The notes: generated by a model not told the origin, from the letters alone. Positions 1 through 13,233 are shown, numbered from the stretch's first letter. The stretch: 64,000 bases of DNA from Botryotinia globosa (GCA_014898425.1 RCSZ01000004.1:2820904-2884903), one strand, 5' to 3'. Numbers and translations are program-made.

Positions 1-2814
1 TCGGTTAAATAGACTATTCTAGAGAAAGTGTAGACTTCAACTGCTCGGAAGTCTTCATCAACAAACACCAGCTCTGTGAGACGGCTTGTATAGTCTCACT
101 ACACATCAAACTTATGAGTGTGATTCACGGGACCCTGGTCTTTTTGACTCTGTGTAATCTATACGCTAACCAACTCAGAGTTTGTTAAGGCTTGTGCAAT
201 CAGAGGATTTGAAGCTTGATCTCGCAAGTACCATCAGGCTGTTTAACTGCATTCACCTCAGATGCCGCATTGCTCCAGCCGGAGTCTCGCTTGTATATTT
301 CTTTCGATTACAGCACCACTTTCCAATCAATTCGAGTCTAGTTTCTATATTTTGACTGCGCTCAGGCCACCCGAAAGCATTTCAGGACAAAATGCTTGGA
401 AAGTTTCAAGCTGGCTTAGTGGCATATATGTTGTTCACTGCGCTCAGGCCGCCTCCAAACCCGGGTGAAGCACTTGCGGCTCAACGATTATGAAGTTCTA
501 ATTGGCATTCACAGCAGGCAAATTTGTGTGCTTGCTGAGATAAATGTGGTATAGCCTTCCCAATCGGCTGTTGTGCTTGCTCACCATAGGAAATCGAACG
601 GGAGAATCATAACAATACCGGAATGAGAAACACCCATGCACAACACATATCTATGCTACCAATAAGAATGTTTGGCTTTTATTGAGACCAATATTCATAG
701 GAAAACACAGCGATGAGATGGTTGTAGTTGTGGACAAGCGCTGCAACACATGTAGTGACAATCTAAGGATGGTGAGGACAGGTATAAGGCGGTTGGGACT
801 GAGGAGCGCTGCAGATATGATCAAGAAGATGATATCGTATCTGTGGAAGATACTTCTCAAGATGTACGTCGATAATATTACTATGTTTTTCACGTCGCAC
901 TACATATTTCTATCGTCTTGCATCCGATCCACTTGATAATACAACCATAAATAAGCAATAAACTGCTTGGAACTAATCTTTCGCTGGTGGACGAATATAT
1001 TGAGTCTGGTACAGATCACTATAGTAATGGTGAAATTAAATAGTAAATCACTGGTGAAGAGAAAGGGGTCGGAAAAGATAATAGACGTCTTTGTGGGGTA
1101 TTCCGGAGCTGAGGAATTTCATGGGGATTAAAAGATATGGAGAAGGTGTTGGTGGCTTAATTTGGACTCTGGTACAGGTGGAGAAACATGTAATGAGATA
1201 TATGTATGTAATGGTAATAATCAATAGGAGAATGGGAGTCTAAACTCTAAAGAAAATAACAATATAGAGGGAGGCCCGTGAGGTAGTTATATATAAAATC
1301 ATGTAATTGTGCAGTAAGACCAGATTCAAGGTAGATGCTATTATTATTATATGCTCATATGCATTATCTCATGCGAAGTCATTCGCATTCTGACAAGGAT
1401 ATCCGACTCATCCATACGAGTATCGGATTAACATTTAACAATTTCCATGATAAAGAAATATGGGGCAACGAGGCGACCACGTTTGACGAATGGAAGCTAT
1501 TCCCCGTAAGCCGTACTGCACTTTACTTCAAGCCTCGCATCCTTCAATAATATACTTCATCTTGGTGGCTATCACTGATTCACGGTACATACTATAATCC
1601 GCTTATATGTCGTGTAACAGAATTCGAAGGCTTCAGTGTTGAATTCTAGAAGAAAAACTTAGTCCTAAGCTCAAGTATGACCGGCCAATTTGCTGGAACA
1701 GAGTATCCAGTAGTTCCTATAACGTGGAGCCCCAAGTTGAAATCTAGAATTGGCAATGTTTTACTTTTCCGTTCCCAGTCCTCCCCTCCTGTTCTTCTCC
1801 TGTTCCGTTTCTATGGAGAATTTCGTAACAGTTTCACGAAAATGCTTTTTCTTTCTAATTTTCAATAACTGCAAGCAAAGTATCCCATCCAGACTATGGG
1901 TGAGAAGAGAAGTGGTGTTTGAGAGTTGTGAGTGGTCACGTGTAGCTCGAGCACGTGACTCTAGGTCAACCATTGCTTTAAACCGGAACTGTTCTTCCTG
2001 TCCCTTTCAAGCTTTATTATTCCTCCGCATTTCTGACCTCAATTTGAACATTTTTTCTCCACTCCCATCCTGAAAAAAATCCTGTGCACGTTTTCCTGCT
2101 CCTGATGGTAAGCGCCAGCAAGCCCCACCCGTCCCGGACCCCAAAAGGGGATAGGTAAGACTTGGAGAAGATCACCATGACAATTTTGTGACCAATTGCT
2201 AGCCATACATTATGTACGTCCATACAATTGACAGATGGATCTGCAGTACCCTGCCTATTTCTTGGCTCGGCACTTGACACATGTAACTAGCCGCAGATAA
2301 ACCGACCCCCGGAAACATTCTATCGGAAATGGCGGCGAATAAAGATCCACAGTAACTCAACGAATCTCGGAAATTAAGCGAGACTTAACCGAGATTCACA
2401 ATCTTTTGGGAAAAATAGGATAAATCTTCTTCCCATCTCGTATCCACACTTTTGACGCAACGCATAACCACCTGCGAGATTTGCGATATCTCCGCGCGGA
2501 GTAAGGTTACTCCACACGCAAAAATGCATAACCCTTATTCCCCAGAATATACTCATGTCTGTAAAGAACACTTTCCTGGGAATTATCTCCATTTTAAATA
2601 CCAATTCAAACGTGTAAGCATACTAGGTGATGTGGTACAGACGTAGGTATGGAGCCCTCGGAGCGGAAATCTTTGGGACCTACTCATTAAGTATGAAAAG
2701 ACTTTTCTCCGCTCTTTTTTTTTCGATCAATATTATTCTGCGTCTTGTTTTCTTGAATCTTTTTTACCTACTCGTCGCTGTCTATCACACATATATCCAA
2801 AAGATAAAGCGAAG
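1..2814. other. Intergenic, no convincing gene
   Basis: No open frame here has protein-like composition, recognisable motifs or a plausible intron-exon structure. Short overlapping frames on both strands around 1.75-2.65 kb look like chance. The last 150 bases before the sugar transporter are pyrimidine-rich with T-runs, as is common in fungal core promoters. A weak direct repeat of about 17 bases occurs near 354 and 437. Confidence 0.5.
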
Positions 2815-4532
2815 ATGGGTATTCTTACTATGGTCGAGGATCGGCCTACGCCAAAAAGCGTTTACAATTGGCGCGTCTATGTATCGGCTATGACAGCTTC
2901 ATTCGCCGCGTGTATGATTGGATACACAACATCATTCATTGGAACAACCGTCAATCTTGATTCTTTCAAAGCAGAATTTGGACTTGATAAGTTGAGCGAT
3001 TCGGGCGCCAGCTTAATCCAGGCGAACATTGTATCGTTGTTCCAAGCTGGTGCCTTTTTGGTTCTATATTTGCTTATGGTACCGCATACTATGCTAGAAG
3101 ACGGATCACCCTTTGGATCTTTGTGAGTGTATTTATTCTTGGTGTTTGTATTACGTTCGCTTCGATTGGTGGCCATATCGGCCCGATGTATGCTGGAAGA
3201 GTCATCTCGGGTTTCGGTGTGGGGGGATGTACCATGATTGTAGGTTAACGATAATCTCCTATCCGGGGTCAATGCTTACCCATCAAAGGTTCCCATATAC
3301 ATTTCCGAAATCGCACCTCCCGCTATCCGTGGTCGTCTTGTCGGCACCTATGAACTCGGCTGGCAGATTGGCGGTCTTATCGGATTTTGGATCAATTTTG
3401 GAATGTCTCAAAGTGTGCCATATGGTCGTAACCAGTGGCTCATTCCATTCGCCGTTCAATCAATTCCCGCCGGTATCGTGCTTATCGGTAGTCTCATATT
3501 CTTGAAAGAAACTCCACGTTGGTTGTGGACTCGAGGTCGTCGAGAACAGGGTGTCGAAAATCTATGCTATATTCGACAACTCAAACCTGATGACACTTAT
3601 ATTTTGGAGGAGATTGAGATGATGGATCTTCAATTCAATGATTTGCCTACTGGATTCATCAAACCACTTCGCATGGCGTTTTCTGATAACATAGTATTAT
3701 GGAGATTGTTCCTCGGACACATGCTATTTGTTCTTCAAAATTTCGCCGGTATCAACGCTATCGTAAGTATGATATACTACATAACTGACCTGCTCCCAGA
3801 ACTACTACTCTCCTACCATCTTCAAAACCATGGGAGTAACTAGCACCGAAACTGTCGAACTAATGACTGGCCTCTTCGGCGTGGTAAAATATATCATGAC
3901 CGTTCTGTGGCTCACATTATCGATCGATAAACTTGGCCGCCGCACTCTCTTCATTTCCGGTGGTATCGTCGGCGCAGTCCTCATGTTTCTAATCGGTGCC
4001 TTGATTGCAACTGCCAAAGACAACACTGGTGAAGGACTCGACTCCCAAGGTATTGTCACCATCTTCATGATCTATCTCTGGACCTGCATTTACATCACTT
4101 CTTGGAACGGTACCCCCTGGGTTGTAAATGCAGAAATGTTTAGTCAAGCTACACGTAACGTTGGACAAGTCGGAGCCTCCATGGCAAACTGGCTCTGGAC
4201 TTTTGTCATTGCACGTGTTACTCCTAACATGGTAGCAAGCATGGGAAAGAATGGCTTCGGAATGTATTTTTTCTTCGGCTCGATCACTGCTTTCGCAGTC
4301 ATCTTCACCTGGTTCCTTATCCCTGAAAAAAAAATCCGTTCCGCTTGATCGAATGGACAATTTATTTGCGGCAAGACCAGTTCGTGCCGCGCAAAAGATT
4401 GTTATGGAAGATTTGGCAAGAAATACGTTGGAATTTTCAAAGATTGATAGGAAGGAGGAAAATTCGCTGGCGCAGATTGAAAGAGCTAAAGAGGCGGAAT
4501 ATGCAAGCCAGAGCGAGAGGCAGAGCGATTAG
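2815..4532 (+). pseudogene. MFS hexose-type sugar transporter, frameshifted twice
   Basis: Encodes a 12-TM major facilitator of the sugar porter family, expected in the plasma membrane for hexose uptake. Seen: a start reading MGILTMVEDRPTPK, a sugar-porter signature after TM6 (FLKETPRWLWTRGR), DKLGRRTL in the second half, and an IPE-type motif at the end of TM12. Two introns are clear (about 3240-3288 and 3763-3799). Reading breaks twice: a run of five T at 3055-3059 is one base short for the frame, and a run of nine A at 4326-4334 is one base too long. Downstream of each break the protein continues normally in the new frame to a stop at 4530-4532. The breaks are both in homopolymers, so assembly or sequencing error is as likely as a real pseudogene. 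Family call is firm; substrate is not known. Confidence 0.75.
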
Positions 4533-6777
4533 ATTAATGGGAAACTAGAAGACACGAATGATTCACGACCTTGTATGATATGATGTTAGATTTTATTGTT
4601 ATCTTTCAGCGTACAATATCCATAGAGGAGACAACATTTTAGATTAGATATAGAATATTTGTTGATACAATGTTGAAATCAATTGCTTTGTTCTTGGGCA
4701 TCGCTGTTTTGGACCATATTTTTACATCAAATACCCATGTTTCAACCAATTGACTCTATCGGTTTCAACCTTACTTGATGAACTCAATTGATAGATTCTC
4801 CATATAGTCATTGATGTATATATAAGCTTTTTAGCTTCTCAAGCATCTTTTTATTGAGCCGAATATTGAAACTTTTGCTCTTTGATCTGTGTTAGATGAC
4901 ACCGGCTAGTGGTACAGAGTGCAACGTGGAATAGTTTTAATCGAGGCTAGAAATCTCACAAAGAAAGAATATTAGCCATCAAAGGAAATGATTACCCATC
5001 ATTCCCAGAGGATTGAAAGTGATGAACGTCATTAATTAAATCGAGACTTGATATCTTTGAATGGTTCTACCAGAAAGCGAGGATATTTTTTGATTGGGCC
5101 TTGAATCTTGATTCTGAAATTGGAATTGAGAAAAAGTCGATATGGCTTTTAGAATGTTATTCAACAAGCAAGAGTGTTTCTTATTAACGCAATACATGAA
5201 ATCTCAAGCTACAAGCGTAGGCATTCCAAGAAGTCCGGAATGCTGCCGTCCCTGGCTCCTAGTAACACATAACTAGATTTCGAGGAAACTACACTAAGTT
5301 TCTTATATAAGAAATCAATACTATTTTCACACCGAGGACTGGCATATCTGTCTCACCAGACTCGAAACACAACTGGTGAGATTTTGGTGGGATTTGCAAA
5401 CGATCAGAAACTTGACTATTGAGTCTGGACAGCTACGTAGGTTTGGGGGTGCTGATTGGTCTACCCATTAGGTATTTGGGTTGACTTTGCGGAGCAACAT
5501 TTGTGATTTTTGGTCCGCTAGGTTCTGAACTTCACTTCAGGAGATAAAATGTGTATTCCATTGCGAGAAGAGAAGAGTGAAGTAACGATTTTCTTGTGCG
5601 CAGTGCGATGCAACGTAACGGAATACCGTATCGACAGGTCCATGTGTTCATTGTCTGATACATCATGATGTCTGCGAAGATGATAAAGCACAATTGTAGT
5701 AGTAGTACAGATACATGCGAAAGCTATGCAACTCTTCGAATACAATGCGATACGTGTCGAGACCGTAATATAATAATCTCTTTCAAAAAGTTTCCTTTTC
5801 AAGTGAAGGGATAGGAGGCAGAAAAGAAAGAGCTTAATTCTTAAGGAATTTATACAGATCAGGGAATAATGGGCTAGTCACTAGTAATATATTGCAATTT
5901 CATTAAAAATATGTGAATCAATCTGATATGACATGCTTATACTTTTAAGAGCCCTTGAAGGCATGAGGCAGGAGGGCGAGCTCACGATATAGGATATATT
6001 GACGTGGAAAGGAAGAGGTAAAGAGTGAAGGTGGGATGAAGAGAACATTGGAGTCTTGGAAATGTGAAGATTTGAGTATGAAATTGGTGCGCAAGTGGTT
6101 GGGTGGGTGGTGAGAACTAGAATGAGTAGAATACGCGATGTGAACGAATAGACAAGCAATTCAGCGAGCGAGAGAAACGAGATGGACTTTGAGGAAAATA
6201 GAAAAGAAGAAAAGTGATGTAGGCTGCGCCAAAAGCATGGCTCAGCGGTTGAACATTTGTAAATTTTATGTTACGCTAATGTTTCGTTGCAGGTTTTACC
6301 TGCTCCATCAATAACTCGTGGAAAAATTTCAATTGTTCGCTCCGCCAAGGTATCATTTGCGAGTTACCCGCCAGGGCCATCGTCTCCTTAGCCTATACTC
6401 GTTGCGCAGCCCAATACGATTCGATCCCTTCAACATTCAACGAACCATTTATCCATTCACCCACCCAATTCCTAATCTCAATAATATCACCCAAAACCAA
6501 AATCTCACCCCCCGAGCAATTTGCTCCTCAAACGCGAAAAAATGTCACACTGGCAGCGGTAGAAGTATCTCTCAGATTCCGAAAGACGCAATGCATAATA
6601 TGTTGAAGCTCACAGAGCTAACAAATTTGACGTGAATCTCTCATTAATTTCATTAAGGTTATGTTCTATCTATCCTTCTAATTCTTTGTTTATCTCAATA
6701 GTTGCAGAGACGGGGGAGAAATGAATTCTTTATCTATCCCATATTGTTTGAGAACTTGCTCAACCCCATCTCATTCC
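4533..6777. other. Intergenic, no convincing gene
   Basis: Lies between the 3' ends of two convergent transporter genes. Frames at 5518-5802, 5881-6159 and 6318-6635 have no recognisable domain and biased, repeat-like composition. No RNA gene or repeat was recognised. Confidence 0.45.
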
Positions 6778-8296
6778 CTATGATATCGGTGCGCATGTAA
6801 ACGCCCCTCGGACTGTTCCTTCGGCGTATTGTTTTTTCTGTTGCACATAGTGTATTAGTAAACCGCATATCTTCTGAAGAGAATAAACGCAACCAAAAGA
6901 TCGTCTTCGGCCTCCGTCCCTTAGAAAAAGATTAAAAGAAAAAACTTACGATATCTTCCACTGCCGCGTACGTGCCCCCTACCAAGACCACCATCCCAAT
7001 GACAAATACCGCCCCATTTACCACACTCAGGAACAAGTTTTCGCGCGCATACCATTTGCCCTTCTTGAGCAACTTAAACCACATCATGGCCGGGAAGTAG
7101 AACGTGAACCCAGAGACAAACAGCGCCGACACAATGGACAGAAGATCCGAGAAGAAGGGGATCGCTTCCGCAATCACCCATGCAATAATTGTGATGAAGC
7201 TTACAAGCCCCAACCATGTCAGCCAGCCTTTCTTCGTGTTGATGAAGCGAACCACCGAGTTCTTGTATACACGTCCGTGAATATAGCGCGCGACCACAGT
7301 GCAGTTAATGGAGCCCGAGATGAAGATGACGGGTAGCGCAATGCCGAATGCTATTTTGGCCATAAGATTCCCGGCCGAGAGAAGTGCAGGTGATTGCACA
7401 TCCTGCCCAACGAAGGCATAGATTAATCCTCCTGTGACTGTGTAGATGAAAATTTCGATTAAGCCGAGTGCCCAGATCGACTTGACATAATCGCGCGGTG
7501 TGTGCATCTCGTCCATGAAGGAAAATTGACACAAGGCAAATGAGTATGCGAAGACAATGTTAGTGATGGCGATAAAGGCTTCCGAGAAAGAGAGGCCCTC
7601 CTTAGGCCACGCAGACCAATCTACTTGCGCCAGTCCCCCGGCCGAAGAACCAGATACCACAGCGGTAGCCACAATAGTAATGCCAATCGCGAGCATAATT
7701 GACACGAAATCGATATAGCCCAAGATGGCTACGTCCGCAAATGAAGGGGGAATTGCCAACACTAGCAGGATGATAGCCGACACAATCCCAAACACCACTG
7801 AGCACGCCCCATTATTCGACAAGTTAAGAAAAGCAATAGTTCCTGTCAGACAATGCGATCCCACCGAAAACGTCAGCTCCAACGCAAACATTGCCCCGAG
7901 CAGCTCATACCCAAACCGTCCCATCAGCAACCTCCCCGCATCTGCATAATGCGCCACGTGTGGAAACGCCAGTTTGACTTGCCCTATGATATGACTGGTA
8001 TAGATGGCAACCAGTCCAATACCGACGGTGAGAATCACTCCAGCTACCATCCCCAGCGTTGCAAAGGCTCCAGGAATAGATAGAGCACCGAGCGCGATAG
8101 CTTCCACAATTAAAATAACAGTTAGCCGCTTCCAGCCGAGTCGACTGAAATTCGCACGCCCGTGCGCCTCTAGCGCGGCGGTCTCTCCCATAATTCCATC
8201 TTTGTCTTGCGTGTGGTGTGAACCTGAGTCCGGCGTGTACGGTTTGCTCGCACCACCTGATTCAATCTTGTTCGGGTCGTCTTGAACTGCATTCAT
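6778..8296 (-). CDS. Amino acid transporter, AAAP (Aa_trans) family
   Basis: Predicted 468-residue integral membrane protein with about eleven hydrophobic segments after a polar N-terminus of about 60 residues; the family moves neutral or aromatic amino acids with protons. Two exons: 8296-6950 and 6837-6778. The intron starts GTAAGT and has a TACTAAT branch sequence just before its CAACAG acceptor; reading through instead gives a truncated end (VSFFF). The spliced C-terminus (YAEGTVRGAFTC, then PIS) resembles tails of fungal family members. Early helix LTVILIVEAIALGALSIPGA is typical of Aa_trans. It is convergent with the sugar transporter and lacks the CGG-N3-CCG element found upstream of the boa genes, so I take it as a cluster flank. 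Localisation (plasma membrane or vacuole) cannot be told. Confidence 0.85.
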
Positions 8297-11076
8297 GGTT
8301 GCCGAATTTTTTTGAGAGATGGAGATTGAATGTGGGAGGTTGAGGTACCTTCCAGTGCTGGGCGAAAGAAAGCACGGTACGTATGAATTATAGAGTAGTA
8401 TTGTATGTACAAGAAGTGGGCCAAGAGAAAAGTGAAAATGTGTCGAGTTGAGGGGGTAATGCAGAATTATAAACAGGTATGGGCGGAGTGCATGGTCGCT
8501 AACCCAGTATGCCCGAGAAAGATACGGGAGGAAACAATTACATTTCCTTTTTATACAGCAGAACTGAGAAATGCGTGGATGAGGAAAGCACGATGGACCT
8601 TCGCAAAACTATTACGAGAGATTTTCGCTTGCCCTCCGCAGTTTATGAAGTGATTTGAGCATCCTCTGGACGATACCCCCGTTGTTGTCTGCTCGGGACT
8701 CGGGTGGCACCATGGAGGGAATTGTGGGATGTGTGTGGGAGTGGATCTCGTTCAATGACTCCTGTCACCATCTCAACATTTCCAAGGGTTGCTTAACACC
8801 TTGGATATGTAATGAGAACCCATAAACATACATAATCGAGCAATGAAATCGCAAAAGATGATTCTATCAAAAATTAGCTTGATGAATCAAGATTGTATAG
8901 CAAGTTAGCAACAAATAGAATCAACGGTATTCAAAAGCGATTGAAAAATCAAGATTGTGGTTAGGGATTGATTTGCATTTTGAAAACCACTATTACGGTC
9001 ACTGGGTGGATCTTTTTATGTCATTGAAACTGACTCTGCCGGCATTGTACTGACGATTCTAGCGAATTTGAATCAGATGAAGATGGCAGATTGCATCTGG
9101 TCCTGGAGACTGCAAAGGCCGATAGATGAACATGTGTCGGGTTATTGTGCTGTACGAGAATATAGCATCAGCGAAGTGTAGAACGGCAAAGTTGAGCATT
9201 GTGTGAGTTGCGGATGAAGTCTGAAGAAGATCAAAACTCGTCAAAGCAGAACCGAGGTGAAGAATTTTTTCTCAAGTTCGTCATGCACATGACATGGCTC
9301 AGGGGTAGCCCTTGCCTTGAAGTGTTAATAGACCCCGACTTTTGTCCGATACTATGCGATGATAACCTCACTGCACGTGCCTCACTGGTACGACAAAGCC
9401 ATTCTACACTCTCGTAAAAAATAATCTTTTACATACCTTTGAATATCTAGATACTCTCGTACTGACTCTACGGAGTAGAAGATAACTTTTTGAACCCCTA
9501 TGTCAAAATAATAAGGGTCTATATCCGTATAAGTCTAGAACAAACAAAGTACTATAAATAACCGTCAGAGTTTTCTAGCCGTTAGCTAAAGAACGTAGCT
9601 CATAACACCCAAAAAAATCTGATTGAGATTGAAATCACGTAAAGTAGATAACTAATAAAGCTCAGCCATCAATAGTCGATGTATACAGTCGATGTATACA
9701 TCGACTATTGAGATCACACTGAAGTTTAATTAAAATTTACATGAATTGCTTTTGATACTTCTATAAGTATTGTGAAATGCTACTGTGTAATGAGATATCA
9801 CCCCTCGATGGACCCTAAGCTCCTAGCGTTGCGTATTTCTCATGACTACTCGGTGATCAGAAGAACGTTTATGCTCGACATTATCAAAGTTGCACGATTC
9901 TAGAAAATTTTGTTTGAACAATGTAATATAACTCTACTCTGTCAAATCTCTGATGATTTTAGCGGATCGAATGAATATAACGGGCATTTTCATATGTATA
10001 CTTCATGTAAGTTCTGATGTTCTAAAAGATACTACTCATTCTATTATAAATGCAAGTATATTACTCAGTAGTAAAGTAACTATTTCACTATCTTATAAGT
10101 TATCACTTACTGATGTGAGAATACTAACAATCGTAGAAAAAGCTTTCTATTATGCTAATCAAATGTGTATCAAAGTATCGAGATGTAAGCGTGAATATAA
10201 GACATAAAGAATCTATCCCACTCAACTTGTTTACGTAGAAGTTTCATGTAACTAACGAAATATTCTCTGATAGAAAGGCCATGTCTTTATAAAAGTCAGA
10301 TGAAGTATTATAAAGCTCAGCATTCCCTCTTTATACGAACAGAGTACATAAGATAAACTAACCAGGAGTTTGTCTCATTGTCTTTTCCATTTGCACCTCG
10401 AGGAGTTATCCTTATAATACAAAGCTTATAAGAGTAAATTCAGGGTAAGAGTTTTAGATACAATATCTTATAAATACTATACCTCACATTGTGAGTACTC
10501 TTTCTCATTTCGAATAATTCATCGCTGGTTATGAATAATATCACGAATGATACGACTTCCCAACCTTTGTAGTCGGGATACACTACAATTGAGGGTTTGG
10601 ACTGTGTTCTAACTGGTACGTTGTTGATGTGAAATCAATATCTTAAGTTCTCAATGATATGGCCCGCTGTAGCTCAAGGATCATTCGTCAACTCTGATTG
10701 TATATGAAAGGAGGCTAACAAAACTAATCAAGGGCAAAAATCAGCAATTTCCAGGGAAACATGAAAGGCAAATCATTTGATTTTAGTCAAGGGGGTATTT
10801 TGTAATCTTGAAATATTATAGATGCTTCCATTTATATTCGAAGACAGATGTGACTGATCGGGCTTCACGACACCAAATAAACACATTTTATAGCCCAATT
10901 TATGATGTACACCATAAAGTACTATGTAGACTTTCTACCGATACAAGAAAAGGAAGTGTCTGAACTTGATTCTAATCATCCCGCACCTAGACCGAGATTC
11001 AATGCAAAAAAGTAAACGAAAAACGCCACATTAAAATCATGTCAAAACCTTGACTTCCTTGGCCAATTCTTATAGA
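8297..11076. other. Intergenic, gene-poor; one perfect hairpin
   Basis: No gene recognised. The first 400 bases are the upstream region of the amino acid transporter. From about 9.4 to 10.5 kb the DNA is more AT-rich and has only short frames (for example 9953-10207) without recognisable motifs; it could be an old transposon relic, but nothing proves it. A perfect 18-bp inverted repeat sits at 9669-9711. Confidence 0.45.
9669..9711. repeat. Perfect 18-bp inverted repeat (hairpin)
   Basis: Left arm 9669-9686 and right arm 9694-9711 are exact reverse complements, separated by 7 bases. The arm contains GTCGATGTATAC, which also partly recurs across the loop, so alternative foldings exist. No T-tail follows and no gene ends here. 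Function unknown; it may be a transposon end or a chance foldback in AT-rich DNA. Confidence 0.6.
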
Positions 11077-12920
11077 TCATATCTTGACCTGCTTTATCAT
11101 CGTCTGCAACCCCTCTTCGATACCCAAAAACGTCTCTTCCATCAACCCTGTCGGAGCACTTATATCACCGGGCTGCATCAAGAAACAACTCCTTAGTCTC
11201 GTACAAGCACTCAGGCAATTTCCAAGCTCCCTTGCTATGATCTCTGAGAATAGTCTCCTTTGATCAGCAATATCGATTTTGAATGTGCCAAAATCGAGTT
11301 GTGGAAGTCCGAAAGGATTTGGAGATGGAGAACTCGAGGTGGAGGGAGCGTTTCGAGGTGATGGAGTAGAGGGTGAGCGTCTTCGAGGGTCGTCTTGAGT
11401 AAATATGAAGCAGGCTTGCGAGTAGAGATCGTGGATATGTTTCAACGCGATCACAGAAATCATTAAAGGGGTGAAGTCCATCACTTGTGACGAATTGCAG
11501 CTATTACCTGGCTGGATCCCAGAGTGAATAGAGAAAAAGTCTTCTGGGCTTGTACTTCTCGTTGTGTTTGAAGCTAGTGTACTGTCAAATATATGAGCCA
11601 GCTCAGATACCGCACTTTTGTTGGTGGCAAGAATTACATCGAGAGAAAGAGAAGATGGATCTCGAAGTAATTTCTGGAGTTTGCTAATTATAACGAAGCA
11701 TTTTGATGTGAAGCGCCAAGAAGCTTCATACTGTGTGACCGAGGAAAGTATGGGAGAGGTCATGTAATGAGATTGAGCTGTAAACGAGATTTTGTTATTA
11801 TGTGTCATTCGATTCATACTTTGGTGATTGACATTCGTTTGACTGGTGGTAGAGTGGGAGGTAAACCCTCGATCAAAACCACAATCTGCATCGAAGGAAC
11901 CATTACTCTCCGGATACTCATACATCTCACGAGAGAAGCCATGAGTGTGATGATGTGTTGGAATTGTTGGACGCGTATATGATTGGGATTGAGATCTCCA
12001 TCGCAAATCATTTTGGGCGTGTTGAGCTTGGTTTTCTGACGAGTCTGAGTGAGTCCTCTTTCGAGGATGGAATGTAGGAATTGGTGAAATCGGTATTGGA
12101 CCAGCAATTTGCCTCTTGGGACTTCTGCTAGCATCTTGAGAGCTGGTAGTCGTATGAACTTCATGAATTGAAAAGTCATATTCGAAGTCTCCATATTCGG
12201 GATTCTTCATGCTGTCTACATTCGAGGGGTCCTCGAGCGCATGCGAGTTAAGGACATCAGCTCTTTCATCAGAACTAAAATCCCATGAGAATTCGTGTTC
12301 AATCATTGGAGTCTCCAGGGAAGATGTATCGATGCTTTCCAAACTCGTCGAGAAATTCTCTGGTGCGGAGTTTGAGGTGACTTTGTCGTTGTTTCCCCCC
12401 GGAAGAACGCTGCAATGCGCAGGTGGAGAAGTTATGCCCTCACTACTTTCCACAGGTGCATCGTTCTGCTTGCTGTTCAGGCTATTGCTGCTGGCCTCAT
12501 CATGTATGACGTCCGCGCTTGCCACGGATACCGTCTCTGCTGTAGTGTGGATATTTAATGACTGGTCTCCAGATCTAATGCACAATTTGTTAGCCCTTTA
12601 TTGTCACTCTTGAATGGGTAATAACCATCTGGATTAACATGCCTAGGAGTCGTTCCTGTCACTGCTGTATTTTTGAGGACTGATGCCCGCCTACGATGGC
12701 CTTGCACTTTTCCCACCATGGAGACACTATAGGTGCATTTTTGTTGGTTGTATACACATCGTCGACATCCGGTACGTTCTCCGCTGCATCTGACCTACTT
12801 CAAATGAATACTTTAAACAGTTCTGGGAGGATTTTGATGATTCCTGACCTTAGATGCATGACATTCATTACAGGCATGTCGTAGCTTTGGAGGTTTTTGT
12901 GGTCTGTTGTTTGGAGCCAT
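11077..12920 (-). CDS. boa13: Zn2Cys6 transcription factor, AflR-like; candidate BOA13
   Basis: Nuclear DNA-binding activator expected to control the cluster. Three exons: 12920-12849, 12794-12643, 12574-11077 (573 residues). The binuclear zinc cluster lies at about residues 17-44 and is split by intron 1: CNECHASK then VRCSGERTGCRRC and a sixth Cys in QQKCTY, spacing C-x2-C-x6-C-x6-C-x2-C-x6-C, as in AflR-type regulators. The middle is Ser/Thr/Asn-rich and low complexity; the C-terminal ~200 residues (around SVIALKHIHDLY and ARELGNCLSACTRL) resemble the AflR C-terminal region. Intron 2 fits frame only with a GC-AG pair (donor GCATGT at 12642, branch CTAAC, acceptor after ATTAG); a different model or a degenerate donor is possible. 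Gene symbol is from position next to boa12 plus family. No CGG-N3-CCG element was seen in its own upstream DNA. Confidence 0.75.
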
Positions 12921-13011
12921 GATTAACATGATTTTCAGCACAAAGTTGGAGATAGACAGAAAAAATGTGACCTACGGAGACATGATAAGTGATTTGAGTG
13001 GTTTAACTGAT

Positions 13012-13233
13012 TTAGATATGGAAGAAGTTGAATTGATGTATGAACCAAGATATGCTTGAATGCTTGTTTGACAACCGGTCCTCGGAGAATACAATAAAGT
13101 TGATATCCGTATCATGACTATCGTTATCTTTCTGATTTCTCTTTGCAAACGCATAACGCACTTGCATGCTGAATCTCCACGCCTGCGGGACGTCATGGCC
13201 AATTTGATTAACAATCTCATCTTCTGTAACCAT
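13012..13233 (-). CDS. Possible small protein of unknown function
   Basis: A 73-codon frame with an ATG start and balanced, soluble-protein-like composition (MVTEDEIVNQIGHDVPQAW at the start). It lies on the same strand just upstream of the regulator gene, ending 91 bases before its start. It could be a small gene, an upstream frame in the regulator's leader, or the remnant of a lost cluster gene. No family recognised. Confidence 0.22.
   Translation of the reverse strand: MVTEDEIVNQIGHDVPQAWRFSMQVRYAFAKRNQKDNDSHDTDINFIVFSEDRLSNKHSSISWFIHQFNFFHI

Noticed and set aside
1750..2073. Overlapping frames on both strands near 1.75-2.3 kb
   Set aside because: No recognisable domain, no intron context, biased composition.
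8405..8653. 82-codon plus-strand frame upstream of the amino acid transporter
   Set aside because: Lies in the promoter/leader region of that gene and has no motif.
9953..10207. 84-codon plus-strand frame
   Set aside because: Ser/Ile-rich with no family resemblance; sits in AT-rich spacer.
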